A stretch of 64,000 bases of DNA from assembly GCA_965199055.1 (NCBI GenBank), contig CBDAQR010000004.1:1302001-1366000 (forward strand), read 5' to 3'. The stretch comes from CBDAQR01 sp965199055. GTDB lineage: Bacteria > Pseudomonadota > Gammaproteobacteria > Pseudomonadales > Halieaceae. Made by a program: the position numbers and the translations under genes. Below, piece after piece: positions 8,769 through 17,533 of the stretch; the stretch's first letter is position 1, and each line of letters opens with the position of its first letter. The notes under the pieces are model-generated. The model was not told where the DNA came from, ran no database searches, and saw only the letters and a list, made by a program, of their open reading frames with translations.

Positions 8769-10322
8769 ATGCGCATCGCATACCTGTTCATACTGTTTCT
8801 GGCCATTCCATTTTTGGCCCGAGCCCTTCTGCACGTCGGGGCCTACCCATCGGCGTTAGCGGCATACCTGTCTGACGCACTATGGGCCTGTTTTCTCGCG
8901 GTATTACTCGCACGCAGCGGGGTGTTTACCGTAACGCTCGTGTTTAGCGCCTGGAGCCTTATTTACTTTGGTAACGTGGGATTTATTCAGGCGATGGGCG
9001 GCGCCGTCGATTACCAGGATCTTGGCTTTCTGCTCGATCCGCATTTCGTACTCGGCACTCTGGGGGATAAAGCTGCGCCCTTTATTGTCGCGATAGTCGT
9101 GTACCTGACCTTATCAACCTTGCTCATCAGATATGTGATAGGGCTTGAAGATAGAAGGGCGCGCAGCCTATGGATGCAGCTAGTGACAGTTGGATCTGCT
9201 GTAGCCATCTATGCGCAGTTCCAGGTTGGGGGCATTTCACACTGGACGAACAGCAGCTTCCCTTCCTTGCTGATGGCCGATGTTGAGGCGAACCTCCGGG
9301 GCAGCCGGGCCCACACCTTACCGCCGATACTTCCGCCACCCCTGGAGGAGGCTGGCGAGGCTGGTCTACGCATGGGCAGTGCCAGCAATGTGTTGCTGAT
9401 TGTGCTTGAAGGGATTACTGGTGCCTATCTACCGCCGGTGGCGGAGCGTAATGGTGTCACCCCGTCCGGTTCCATGCCGCTAACCGCGCAATGGGCGGCC
9501 CGTGGTTGGTCTGTGCCAGATTTCATTGTTCACACGCGTCAGACTAATCGGGGTCTCTACGCGGCGCTATGTGCCGATACACCGCGGCTGGATGGGGGGC
9601 AGCCTAAATCGATGCAGCTGCTCAGCGCGCCTGACTTTGCTGCAGAATGCCTGCCAAGCCTGCTGGGAAATTTGGGTTATCAAACCAGTTACATTCAGGC
9701 AGCGGAACTGGCCTTTATGTCGAAAGACGCCGTTATGCCGAAACTGGGATTTCAACAGGTGCTGGGTCAGGAGAGTTTTCTCGACAGCACCGGTAAAGTC
9801 GATACTGGATTTGATTGGGGCCCCACGGATGATGAGTTTTTTGAGCAAGCGATACCCAAAATCCGAGCGCTAGATGAGAAAGCCCAACCTTGGTTTGCCA
9901 CACTGCTCACAGTAGGTACGCATTATCCTTACGGTGTAAGTGCTCAGCAGATCAAACAATCTGGCTCACCACGTGATGCGGCGGTTAAGGTCGCCGACAA
10001 CGCGTTGGCAAGTTTTCTGGATGCGCTGGATGCAGAAGGCATTCTGGAAGACACACTGGTGGTCGTGACTTCCGATGAGTCTCATGGCGTACCGGGTCAT
10101 TGGCTGGGAAAGAACTGGGGCCTGTTTTTCGCGTTGGCACCGGATTTACTCGCCGGTGTGCAGCAGGAGGTACACAGCTCGATCGATATTCCTAACAGCA
10201 TTCTGGACTACCTGGGTTACTTTCCGGCAGAGCGCACGCGACAGGGACGTTCAGTCTTTCGAAGTCATGTGAACCAGCGCCGTCTTATGTTCAGCGCATC
10301 CACCCTCAGGCAGTTGGATTAG
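8769..10322 (+). CDS. Membrane sulfatase-like protein (LTA synthase family)
   Basis: Alkaline-phosphatase-superfamily protein of 517 residues. Four to five membrane helices fill about residues 1-150, then a periplasmic sulfatase domain starts at NVLLIVLEGITGAYLP (about residue 207) and includes VGTHYPYG and the metal-site TSDESHG near 435. Relatives transfer phosphoglycerol or phosphoethanolamine groups on envelope glycans. The stop is a TAG (10320-10322), and the same frame runs on without a break into the next reading frame, whose first residues (DGVVHSC) resemble the usual continuation after the RRLMFSAS segment. The gene may therefore be the front part of one interrupted longer gene. Confidence 0.8.
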   Translation: MRIAYLFILFLAIPFLARALLHVGAYPSALAAYLSDALWACFLAVLLARSGVFTVTLVFSAWSLIYFGNVGFIQAMGGAVDYQDLGFLLDPHFVLGTLGDKAAPFIVAIVVYLTLSTLLIRYVIGLEDRRARSLWMQLVTVGSAVAIYAQFQVGGISHWTNSSFPSLLMADVEANLRGSRAHTLPPILPPPLEEAGEAGLRMGSASNVLLIVLEGITGAYLPPVAERNGVTPSGSMPLTAQWAARGWSVPDFIVHTRQTNRGLYAALCADTPRLDGGQPKSMQLLSAPDFAAECLPSLLGNLGYQTSYIQAAELAFMSKDAVMPKLGFQQVLGQESFLDSTGKVDTGFDWGPTDDEFFEQAIPKIRALDEKAQPWFATLLTVGTHYPYGVSAQQIKQSGSPRDAAVKVADNALASFLDALDAEGILEDTLVVVTSDESHGVPGHWLGKNWGLFFALAPDLLAGVQQEVHSSIDIPNSILDYLGYFPAERTRQGRSVFRSHVNQRRLMFSASTLRQLD

Positions 10323-10331
10323 GATGGCGTA

Positions 10332-11330
10332 GTGCACTCCTGTACCCAGAGGGTGCGACCCGACGGATCAAATCTGGCTCAAGAGTGCCTGTCTCTGCGG
10401 TCGCAATCTGGTCGTCTGTTCGACAGTGATTACCAGCCAGTGGAAGGCGTAGCTTTGGAGAAATACAGGATCTTCTGGCGTGACCTTGAGCAATCAGCCT
10501 ATCGATATTACGACCAGCGCAAATGGCAGAAGTTATCAGGTTTTGCGGAAGTACGCGGTGAGCGCGCGCGGAGTAATCTTGCGCTAGCGCAGCATCGTGT
10601 GTCTTTACCGGCATCCTCTTTGCTCACGATCGAATTCGATATTGGATATCGTGGCAGCAACCCATCCGGCGCGCAGTTGGAGTGGTTGCAAACGCAGACG
10701 GATAACAGCAGCCGCAGTATGCCGGGGCTGCGTCTGGCGCCGGTTCTAAATGATGAGTTTGTGCGAGTGCGCTACACACTGCCGCATTATGGCGAAGAAA
10801 CTGCAATGGATTTCGTGTTGAAGCTGCAGCAGCCGCTGGTTGATGGCACAGTTACGGTTCGCGATTACAGATATTTCACCCAGCCACTTGAGGGAGGCAG
10901 GGCCTACAAGCCCGAGGTCCGACTGGAGTCGACAACTCAGAGGTTGTCGCATCTGCGCTTCGTTTTCTCGCCCTCGCTGGAAGAACCAGGCTGGATGCAA
11001 GCTGCAAAGGAAGCTGCCTCCTTACGCAGTGAGGCATGGGCTGAGCTGTATATCGCTGCGAACGGATATCTTGGACAAGCTTGCGCCGAGCGTACATTTT
11101 CAGCCGTAGAGCGACGCGTTATCCAGGCTTACCTGGTTTACTACAACCGTCCGGCCGACCCCGGCGGACTCCGCTATTGGGCAAATCGAGTGGAACGATA
11201 TCGCTTTGATGCCGGTGCTCGTCCCGCCGGGGACAAAGCGTGGGTGCCGAGTTCGGCAGATGGACAATCCATTGACGAGGCAGCCTTCAGAGCAGTGATA
11301 AGCGCGTTCGCATCCTCAAACGAGTACCAG
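10332..11330 (+). pseudogene. DUF4214-type protein, N-terminal fragment before the IS
   Basis: In the same frame as the sulfatase upstream, from a GTG at 10332. It encodes a beta-rich central part and, from about residue 250, a DUF4214-like helical domain with AYLVYYNRPADPGGLRYWA. The coding sequence is cut at 11330 by an IS407-like element; translation would run into the IS as CKYPVK and stop. Removing the IS and one 4-bp copy (CCAG) joins NEYQ to EYYAGYE in frame with the fragment at 12526. It is either a separate gene with its own start or the distal half of the sulfatase gene after the TAG at 10320. Confidence 0.75.
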
Positions 11331-11404
11331 TGTAAGTACCCCGTAAAATAGCGCCACTCATACGTAGAAATTTCTATAAACTAACGTGATAGGAGTTTTT
11401 ACAT

Positions 11405-11668
11405 ATGCGCAAATCGAAGTTCAGCGAAACGCAGATTGTGGCGTTTCTCAAACAAGCAGAAAGCGGAGTGCCGGTTCCGGACATATGTCGAGAGCATGGC
11501 ATTGGACTCAGCACCTTTTACAAGTGGCGCTCTAAGTACGGTGGAATGGAAGCCTCCGATGTACGGCGGCTCAAGGAACTTGAAGAAGAGAACCGCAAGC
11601 TCAAGCAGATGTATGCCGATCTCAGCCTGAAGAGTCAGATGCAGGAAGAGATCATAAAAAAGCTTTAG
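11405..11668 (+). CDS. IS407-group transposase OrfA
   Basis: DNA-binding half of the IS transposase, 87 residues. An N-terminal helix-turn-helix (MRKSKFSETQIVAFL, then ICREHGIGLSTFYKWRSKYGG) is followed by a leucine-zipper-like helix (VRRLKELEEENRKL). ATG at 11405 follows AGGAG. It ends in TAG just past the slippery site at 11656, so OrfA alone acts as regulator while the frameshifted OrfAB is the transposase. Confidence 0.95.
   Translation: MRKSKFSETQIVAFLKQAESGVPVPDICREHGIGLSTFYKWRSKYGGMEASDVRRLKELEEENRKLKQMYADLSLKSQMQEEIIKKL
11656..11662 (+). other. Programmed -1 frameshift site (A AAA AAG)
   Basis: The heptamer AAAAAAG is phased A-AAA-AAG in the orfA frame, two codons before its stop. 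A -1 shift here continues as GCT TTA GGG into the orfB frame, which is open without interruption to 12480. This is the classic IS3-family signal. Confidence 0.85.
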
Positions 11669-12480
11669 GGCCAGTCCATCGTCGGCAGTGGGTTGATCGT
11701 TTGCGCAAGGATTACCCTGTCAGCATTCGAGCGGCCTGTGGTGCAGCCGCGCTAAGTCGCACGGCGTATTACTACACGCCCAAGCGAGTAGATGATAGTG
11801 AGCTGATTGATGCGTTGCTGGCCTTGGTTGAGAAGCACCCTCGCTGGGGTTTTCCAAAGCTGTGTAAGCGGCTCAGAGCGTTGGGTAAACGTTGGAATCA
11901 CAAACGGATTTACCGTGTTTATATGGAGTTAAAACTGAATATACGGCGTAAAGTAAAACGCAGGATACCGAATAGGAATCCGTTGCCATTGCGCGTTCCT
12001 AGATCAGCCAATATCTGTTGGTCGATGGATTTTATGAGCGATACCTTGCGTCACGGTCATCGGTTTCGCACGTTCAATGTGGTTGATGATTTCAATCGAG
12101 AAGTGTTAGCGATAGATATCAATTCGGGCATTACTACGGAGCGAGTGATACATACATTAGATCGTATTGCAGCCTGGCGAGGCTATCCCGCTATTATCAG
12201 GGTTGATAATGGCCCTGAATTTACATCAGGGGCGTTGGCTGAATGGGCGCAAGCGCATGGAATTCAGATCGATTTCATCAAGCCCGGCAAGCCTTACCAA
12301 AATGGATTTATCGAACGTTTTAATCGCACGTATCGAGAGGAAGTATTGGACTTATATCTGTTCGAGACATTGCAGGAAGTTCGAGAGATCACGGATGACT
12401 GGATCGTGTTGTATAACCATGAACGACCCCATGATGGATTGAACGATATGACACCCGTTCAATACCGAGAAGTGGCTTAA
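11662..12480 (+). CDS. IS407-group transposase OrfB (DDE catalytic part)
   Basis: Catalytic half of the transposase, expressed as OrfAB after the -1 shift; a stand-alone frame begins with TTG at 11701. After an HTH-like N-terminus (VSIRAACGAAALSRTAYYY) the integrase core has the three acids: D in WSMDFMSD, D in RVDNGPEF, and E in NGFIERFNRTYREEVLD, with 35 residues between the second and third. Complete to the usual HERPHDGLNDMTP end, so likely active. Confidence 0.95.
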   Translation, partial: ALGPVHRRQWVDRLRKDYPVSIRAACGAAALSRTAYYYTPKRVDDSELIDALLALVEKHPRWGFPKLCKRLRALGKRWNHKRIYRVYMELKLNIRRKVKRRIPNRNPLPLRVPRSANICWSMDFMSDTLRHGHRFRTFNVVDDFNREVLAIDINSGITTERVIHTLDRIAAWRGYPAIIRVDNGPEFTSGALAEWAQAHGIQIDFIKPGKPYQNGFIERFNRTYREEVLDLYLFETLQEVREITDDWIVLYNHERPHDGLNDMTPVQYREVA

Positions 12481-12525
12481 TTTTTCTATGAATGGGTGGT
12501 TAGCTGTTTGGGTTATTTACACCAG

Positions 12526-12924
12526 GAGTACTACGCAGGATATGAAACGGTCGAGCTGGTAGAAATCCTATATCGGCAGCTGTTCAATCAGAAGGTGCCA
12601 CCAGACAAGCTCAAACGCTACAGCGATGCGGTTAAGGCTGGAATCTTGTCAAGAGATTCAATCGCGTTGGAGCTGGTAAACGAGGCGTCTGCAGAGGAAT
12701 TGCAGGTCTTTAATAGTCGCTTGGCAGTTTCGCGGCGCTACACCACTGTTGCCGAGTCTATGCAAGAGCGTGCGGTGCCTGCACCGCAGCTGTCGCAGTT
12801 GATAGCGGGAGTAGACGGCTCCCCAGAGAGCGTTGAGCGAGCCTGCGCAGTAGTGCACTATCTGTTAGAGCGAAACCCTCTGGTTAATCCGGCAGAAGGA
12901 GACATGGGCGATGGAATCGAATAA
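12526..12924 (+). pseudogene. DUF4214-type protein, C-terminal fragment after the IS
   Basis: Continuation of the gene cut at 11330. It starts with the second CCAG just before and reads EYYAGYETVELVEILYRQLFNQ, the repeated helical signature of DUF4214, then a helical tail to residue 465 of the restored protein (333 + 132 residues). The fragment has no own start with ribosome site in this frame. It overlaps the start of the DsbA-like gene (12911), which may have been translationally coupled to it. Confidence 0.75.
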
Positions 12925-13576
12925 GGCAATGCCACTCAGAATTGATCTCGTTTCAGACGTGGTCTGTCCGTGGTGCATTATCGGCTACAAGCAGCTACAG
13001 AAGGCGCTGGCCCCCTTCGGCGATCGTATCGACCTGGACTTGCATTGGCACCCCTTTGAACTCAACCCGCGTATGCCGGAGGAGGGTCAGGATGTTCGAG
13101 AGCACGTGGCGCAGAAGTATGGTGCCAGTGGTGAGCAAAGCCGCGGAACGCGCGGTCGACTGACCGAGCTCGGCGCCCAGTTAGGATTCACATTTAACTA
13201 CGCGGACGATATGCGTATTGTTAATACCTTTCGCGCGCACCAGTTGCTGCACTGGGCGGCGGAACAGGGGCTACAGACTGAGCTAAAACTGGCATTGTTC
13301 ACCGCGTATTTTTCAGAGCAGCGCGATGTGAATGAGGTCGACATATTGATAGCCGTGGCTGATGCCGTTGGGCTCAATGCGGAAGATGCACGAGCGGTGT
13401 TAGAGGATGGGCGCTATCAACAGCCTGTCAGGGAAGCAGAACAGCACTGGTTGAATGAGGGGATTCAAGGCGTGCCTTGCTTCGTGGTTAACGAGCAATT
13501 CATGGTACAGGGCGCTCAGGACGCGGCGGCGTTTACGCGGATGCTGGATAAACTACTGGCACGGCATGCAGCCTGA
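12911..13576 (+). CDS. DsbA family oxidoreductase (FrnE-like)
   Basis: Cytoplasmic thioredoxin-fold protein of 221 residues. The CPWC active site is in SDVVCPWCIIGYKQL near residue 24, and the cis-Pro loop GVPCFVVN near residue 185 is followed by the last strand with FMVQGAQ. The helical insert between them is typical of FrnE and 2-hydroxychromene-2-carboxylate isomerases. No signal peptide. ATG at 12911 has AGGAGACAT upstream; ATG at 12929 is an alternative. Likely a disulfide oxidoreductase; partner unknown. Confidence 0.88.
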   Translation: MESNKAMPLRIDLVSDVVCPWCIIGYKQLQKALAPFGDRIDLDLHWHPFELNPRMPEEGQDVREHVAQKYGASGEQSRGTRGRLTELGAQLGFTFNYADDMRIVNTFRAHQLLHWAAEQGLQTELKLALFTAYFSEQRDVNEVDILIAVADAVGLNAEDARAVLEDGRYQQPVREAEQHWLNEGIQGVPCFVVNEQFMVQGAQDAAAFTRMLDKLLARHAA

Positions 13577-13623
13577 TGGGGTCTGCCTGCTGGTCTAAAC
13601 TACAAGAGTAATGGAACGGAACA

Positions 13624-15189
13624 ATGGCACGGCATAAAGACGTAGTAGCGGAGGTGGAAGCCTCGGCGGAGGGGCCGCAGGTGGGCGCCTTCTTTGATTT
13701 CGATGGTACCGTCATCTACGGCTATTCAGCTGTGGCCTTTATTCGTGAGCAGGTCAAGCGCGGAGATCTGTCGGCGCGCGAATTTACCGAGTTGGCTCTG
13801 GCAATGACCAGCTTTGGTATGGGGAACATCGGCTTTTCAGCAATGATGGTCGCCACCTCGCAGTTCATGCGCGGCATTAGCGAAGAGAGCTATATCGAGT
13901 TTGGTGAAGAGCTTTATCAGAAGCATATAGCCAGGTTGATTTATCCCGAGTCGCGGGCGTTGATCGAAGCCCATCTCGCCAAGGGGCATACGGTCGCCAT
14001 TATTTCTTCGGCCACCCCCTACCAAGTGGAGCCGGCAGCACGCGATCTTGATATAGAACATGTCATGTGTACGCACTTCGAGATAGAGGATGGTGTTTTC
14101 ACCGGCGGAGTGGAGCGGCCGACCTGTTTCGGTCCTGGCAAGGTGGCCGCGGCAGAGACGCTCGCAGAACAGCACGGTATAGATCTGGAAGAGAGCTTCT
14201 TCTATTCCGATAGCGATGATGACATCGAATTATTAGAGCGAGTCGGCAAGCCTCGCCCCCTCAATCCTAATCGTAAGCTGACGACCATTGCCGAAACAAA
14301 CGGTTGGCCAATTCGTCGGTTTGCAAGCCGAGGCAGGGCAGGACTAATGGATTGGACCCGCTCCATAGCGGCAACCGGAAGTCTGGTAACGTCCTTTGCC
14401 GCTGGCCTGCCTATCTTCGCCCTGACTGGGTCGCGACGGCAGGCGCAGAATTTTTCCTTTTCCTTGTTTGCCGACACAGCCAGTGCACTTATCGGTTTGA
14501 ACCTGGATGTGGAGGGCGAGGAACATTTGTGGTCTAACCGTCCCTGTGTCTTCGTCTTTAACCACCAAAGTAAGGCCGACGTGGTTATTGCGGCGCGCCT
14601 GCTTCGCAGGGATATTGCCGGCATTGGTAAAAAGGAAATTCGCGATATGCCTGTCATCGGTCGGGTGATGGAAGCGGGTGGGGTGGTGCTCATTGATCGA
14701 GCCAATGCCGCCAGCGCTATCGATGCGATGCAGCCGCTGGTCGACGTCATGAAAAACGGCGGTAAATCGGTCTGCCTGGCACCGGAGGGCACTAGAACAG
14801 TATCGCCCAAGCTCGCGCCATTTAAGAAAGGTGCCTTCCATCTAGCCATGCAAGCGGGCGTGCCCATGGTGCCGATTGTCATACACAACGCGCTGGATGT
14901 TGCACCGAAAGGCGATTTTATCTTCAGACCCGCTACGGTGGAGGTGGAGGTGTTGCCGCCGATCGATACGAGTGCCTGGACGCCAGAAACTATCGATGAA
15001 CATGTGACCGAAGTCAGGGAACTGTTTGTGGCAGCGCTAGGCCAGGAAGAGACCAAGCCGAAGGCCAAAACGCGAGCTAAATCCAAGGCGAAACCAAAAG
15101 CGAAAGCCAAAACGAAAGCCAAGGCTAAAGCCAAATCGAAAGCCAAGGCTAAATCCAAGAGCAAGCCTAAGGCTAAGGCGAAGAAGTAA
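13624..15189 (+). CDS. HAD phosphatase-PlsC acyltransferase fusion with Lys/Ala tail
   Basis: Fusion of 521 residues. Residues about 20-230 are a HAD-IB phosphatase with FFDFDGTVI, SSATP and YSDSDDDIELL. A hydrophobic link near 245-265 precedes a PlsC-type 1-acylglycerol-3-phosphate acyltransferase (about 290-470) with NHQSKAD as the HX4D motif and APEGTRT. Residues 477-521 are almost only Lys, Ala, Ser and Pro in KAKAK-type repeats, resembling a histone H1-like tail. The stop overlaps the next start by one base (TAATG), so this and the PlsB-like gene are coupled. Role: phosphatidic acid synthesis at the inner membrane. Confidence 0.9.
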   Translation: MARHKDVVAEVEASAEGPQVGAFFDFDGTVIYGYSAVAFIREQVKRGDLSAREFTELALAMTSFGMGNIGFSAMMVATSQFMRGISEESYIEFGEELYQKHIARLIYPESRALIEAHLAKGHTVAIISSATPYQVEPAARDLDIEHVMCTHFEIEDGVFTGGVERPTCFGPGKVAAAETLAEQHGIDLEESFFYSDSDDDIELLERVGKPRPLNPNRKLTTIAETNGWPIRRFASRGRAGLMDWTRSIAATGSLVTSFAAGLPIFALTGSRRQAQNFSFSLFADTASALIGLNLDVEGEEHLWSNRPCVFVFNHQSKADVVIAARLLRRDIAGIGKKEIRDMPVIGRVMEAGGVVLIDRANAASAIDAMQPLVDVMKNGGKSVCLAPEGTRTVSPKLAPFKKGAFHLAMQAGVPMVPIVIHNALDVAPKGDFIFRPATVEVEVLPPIDTSAWTPETIDEHVTEVRELFVAALGQEETKPKAKTRAKSKAKPKAKAKTKAKAKAKSKAKAKSKSKPKAKAKK

Positions 15190-17492
15190 TGAGCCAGAAA
15201 CCCTGGGGCAGTACTTTTGACGGAAAAGTCCTCTTCCTCCTTGATGCCTCGCACCGAGTAGAAGAATCCATATTGCGAGACTGGATGCAGACGCAACGAG
15301 AAGAGATAGCTTTTCACGGCGAAGCCAGCGACGTGATTGTTCCCATTGCCCGTTCACCAGAAGCGTTTCCCACACAGGCCTTGGCTCGCGCTCTGAATGT
15401 CGACCCCGAAACGACCATAGTGCCATTGCGTGTGGTTTGGGTGACTGACATGGATTCGAAAGACTCAGTGCCGCGGGTTCGAGACCTCATTTGGGGTAAC
15501 CCGCGTCGTCCTGGTATTGGCAGAGCCTTGCGAATATTGCGCAAGTATCCGGATCGGGCGCAGTGCGTTGTCGCTAAGCCAGCGACGCTGGCGGACTTGC
15601 GCCAGCGCTATGCCAATAGTCATGGAGAAATTGCCAGCAGCGTGCAGTTGGCGGAGTTTGTCGGTGGCCAGGCAGGTTTGGCACTGGATATTGCCGAGCG
15701 TCGACTGCGCGGCAGCCGTTACAAAGTACCGCGACGTGTCGCACGAGCACTGGAATCCAGCCCACGCTTTAAAACGGCGCTGCAGCAGATCAGTGCGGAG
15801 GAGGGGCGGCCTTTACCCGAAGTGCAGGCTGAATCCGCGGTGATTCTTAAGGAACTGATAGCAACGCCAAGAACCTTCTGGCTTGATGTGATGGCGGTGC
15901 TCAATCGCAAAATACTGTCGTTGGGCTATGAAAACAACATAGTCCTCGACCAGGAGGGCCTTGAGCGCGTGCGCCGCTTGTCTCGAGAGCATCCCGCGGC
16001 ATTACTCTGGAGTCACAAAACCTATATCGATGGTTTTGCCACACAGTCGATTTTCTTTGAAAACGATTTTCCGGCAACGCATACGCTGGGTGGCGTCAAT
16101 ATGGCCTTTGCCGGGCTAGGTTTTCTGGCTCGCCGAGCGGGCGCTATCTTCATTCGCCGCAGTTTCAAGGACAATAACCTCTACAAGGTAATCCTCCGCC
16201 TGTATATAGGCTACCTGCTGGAGAAGCGCTTCCCGTTCAGCTGGTCCTTTGAAGGCACCCGCTCGAGGGTTGGTAAGCTGATGCCGCCCAAGTATGGCCT
16301 TCTCAAATACGTCACTGAAGCAGCCCATGCCACCGGTGCGCGCGAGCTGCATATATTCCCTATTTCGATTAGCTACGACCTGATTGGCGATGTGCCGGAC
16401 ATGACAACCGAGCAGGTAGGCGCTGTGAAGCGCCCGGAAACGCTGGGCTGGTTCGTGCGCTACCTCAGTGGATTGCGACAACCCATGGGCCGTGTCTATT
16501 TCGATTTCGGCGAACCTGTGGTTCTGGAGGAATCGCCTGCGCCCGATGACGTATTGGCGCTGCAGAAGATTGCATTCCAGGTGGGTATAGAAACCAATCG
16601 GGTGACGCCTATCACCCTTGTATCGCTATCTACCATGATTTTGCTGGGATCTGCTCCGCGGGCCATGACGCGTGAAGAACTGGTTTCGGAAATCGACAAA
16701 CTGGCGGAGTGGGCGCGGCAGCGGGGTATTCGCCTGACATCCGATTTCGCGCCTGAAAACCGTTCCCAGATGGAAACCCTGGCGCAAAACCTTGTCGATA
16801 GCGGTTTGATTACGCGCTACGACGGTGGCCCGGAGGTTGTGTACACCATCGCCGCAGAGCAGCACGCGGTAGCCAACTACTACCGCAATACCACGGTGCA
16901 TCATTTCGTGTTGAAAGCGATTGCGGAGCTAGCGCTGTTGCATGTAGCAGGACTCTCCGAGAGACGCGAGGAGGCGTTCTGGGAGGAGTCTGAGCGCTTG
17001 CGAGACCTGTTTAAGTTTGAGTTCTTCTATGCGCCCACCGACGAGTTTCGCGATGCCATGCGAGCGGAGCTGGAGCGCTACGATGCTGACTGGGCGGTAA
17101 ACATCGCCGCCGATGGTGCGAATGCGCAGCGTTTGCTGGCAGGCTTTCAACCCCTCGTCGCGCACACGACCTTGCTCTCTTTCACGGAGGCATACCGGGT
17201 TGTTGCTGATGTGCTTGCGCGCAAAGCAGACGACGCTGAGCTCGAGGAACGTGAATGCGTTAGCCAGAGTCTGGCCTATGGGCGCCAGGCGTACCTGCAG
17301 CGCCGGATTTCCAGCGAAGCATCTATTGGTAAATTGCTGTTTCAGAATGCGCACAAACTTATGACGAATATGAAACTGACGCAGCCAGAAGGTGGTGCTG
17401 AAGTAGGCAAACGTCGCCGGCAACTGGCACAGGAATTTCGGGAGTTGGCACATCGGATTGATATTGTGCGAACCATTGCACTGCCGCGGTAG
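15189..17492 (+). CDS. Glycerol-3-phosphate O-acyltransferase-like (PlsB type)
   Basis: Protein of 767 residues related to PlsB, which puts the first acyl chain on glycerol-3-phosphate. The acyltransferase core has LLWSHKTYIDG (HX4D, near residue 277), FIRRSF (block II), FSWSFEGTRSR (block III) and the FPISISYD strand. The long N-terminal and C-terminal helical regions match the mycobacterial/proteobacterial PlsB-like subfamily. It lies between the PlsC fusion and gpsA, so four consecutive genes serve glycerolipid metabolism. The start ATG overlaps the previous stop. Confidence 0.88.
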   Translation: MSQKPWGSTFDGKVLFLLDASHRVEESILRDWMQTQREEIAFHGEASDVIVPIARSPEAFPTQALARALNVDPETTIVPLRVVWVTDMDSKDSVPRVRDLIWGNPRRPGIGRALRILRKYPDRAQCVVAKPATLADLRQRYANSHGEIASSVQLAEFVGGQAGLALDIAERRLRGSRYKVPRRVARALESSPRFKTALQQISAEEGRPLPEVQAESAVILKELIATPRTFWLDVMAVLNRKILSLGYENNIVLDQEGLERVRRLSREHPAALLWSHKTYIDGFATQSIFFENDFPATHTLGGVNMAFAGLGFLARRAGAIFIRRSFKDNNLYKVILRLYIGYLLEKRFPFSWSFEGTRSRVGKLMPPKYGLLKYVTEAAHATGARELHIFPISISYDLIGDVPDMTTEQVGAVKRPETLGWFVRYLSGLRQPMGRVYFDFGEPVVLEESPAPDDVLALQKIAFQVGIETNRVTPITLVSLSTMILLGSAPRAMTREELVSEIDKLAEWARQRGIRLTSDFAPENRSQMETLAQNLVDSGLITRYDGGPEVVYTIAAEQHAVANYYRNTTVHHFVLKAIAELALLHVAGLSERREEAFWEESERLRDLFKFEFFYAPTDEFRDAMRAELERYDADWAVNIAADGANAQRLLAGFQPLVAHTTLLSFTEAYRVVADVLARKADDAELEERECVSQSLAYGRQAYLQRRISSEASIGKLLFQNAHKLMTNMKLTQPEGGAEVGKRRRQLAQEFRELAHRIDIVRTIALPR

Positions 17493-17533
17493 CCAAGCAA
17501 CTGACAAAGAATAATAAGAGTAGGGTACGCACT

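Larger units (their letters stand above)
11331..12521 (+). mobile_element. IS3 family element, IS407 group type
   Basis: Element of 1191 bp with imperfect terminal inverted repeats beginning TGTAAGTACCCC on the left and TGTAAATAACCC on the right. It is flanked by a 4-bp direct repeat CCAG (11327-11330 and 12522-12525), the target duplication length usual for the IS407 group. It carries overlapping orfA and orfB joined by a -1 slippery site and looks intact. Its sharp boundaries and perfect duplication suggest recent insertion. Confidence 0.93.

Noticed and set aside
14202..15317. Long minus-strand frame opposite the HAD-PlsC gene, rich in Leu/Ala
   Set aside because: It is the shadow of the acyltransferase and its Lys/Ala tail; no family motif is present.
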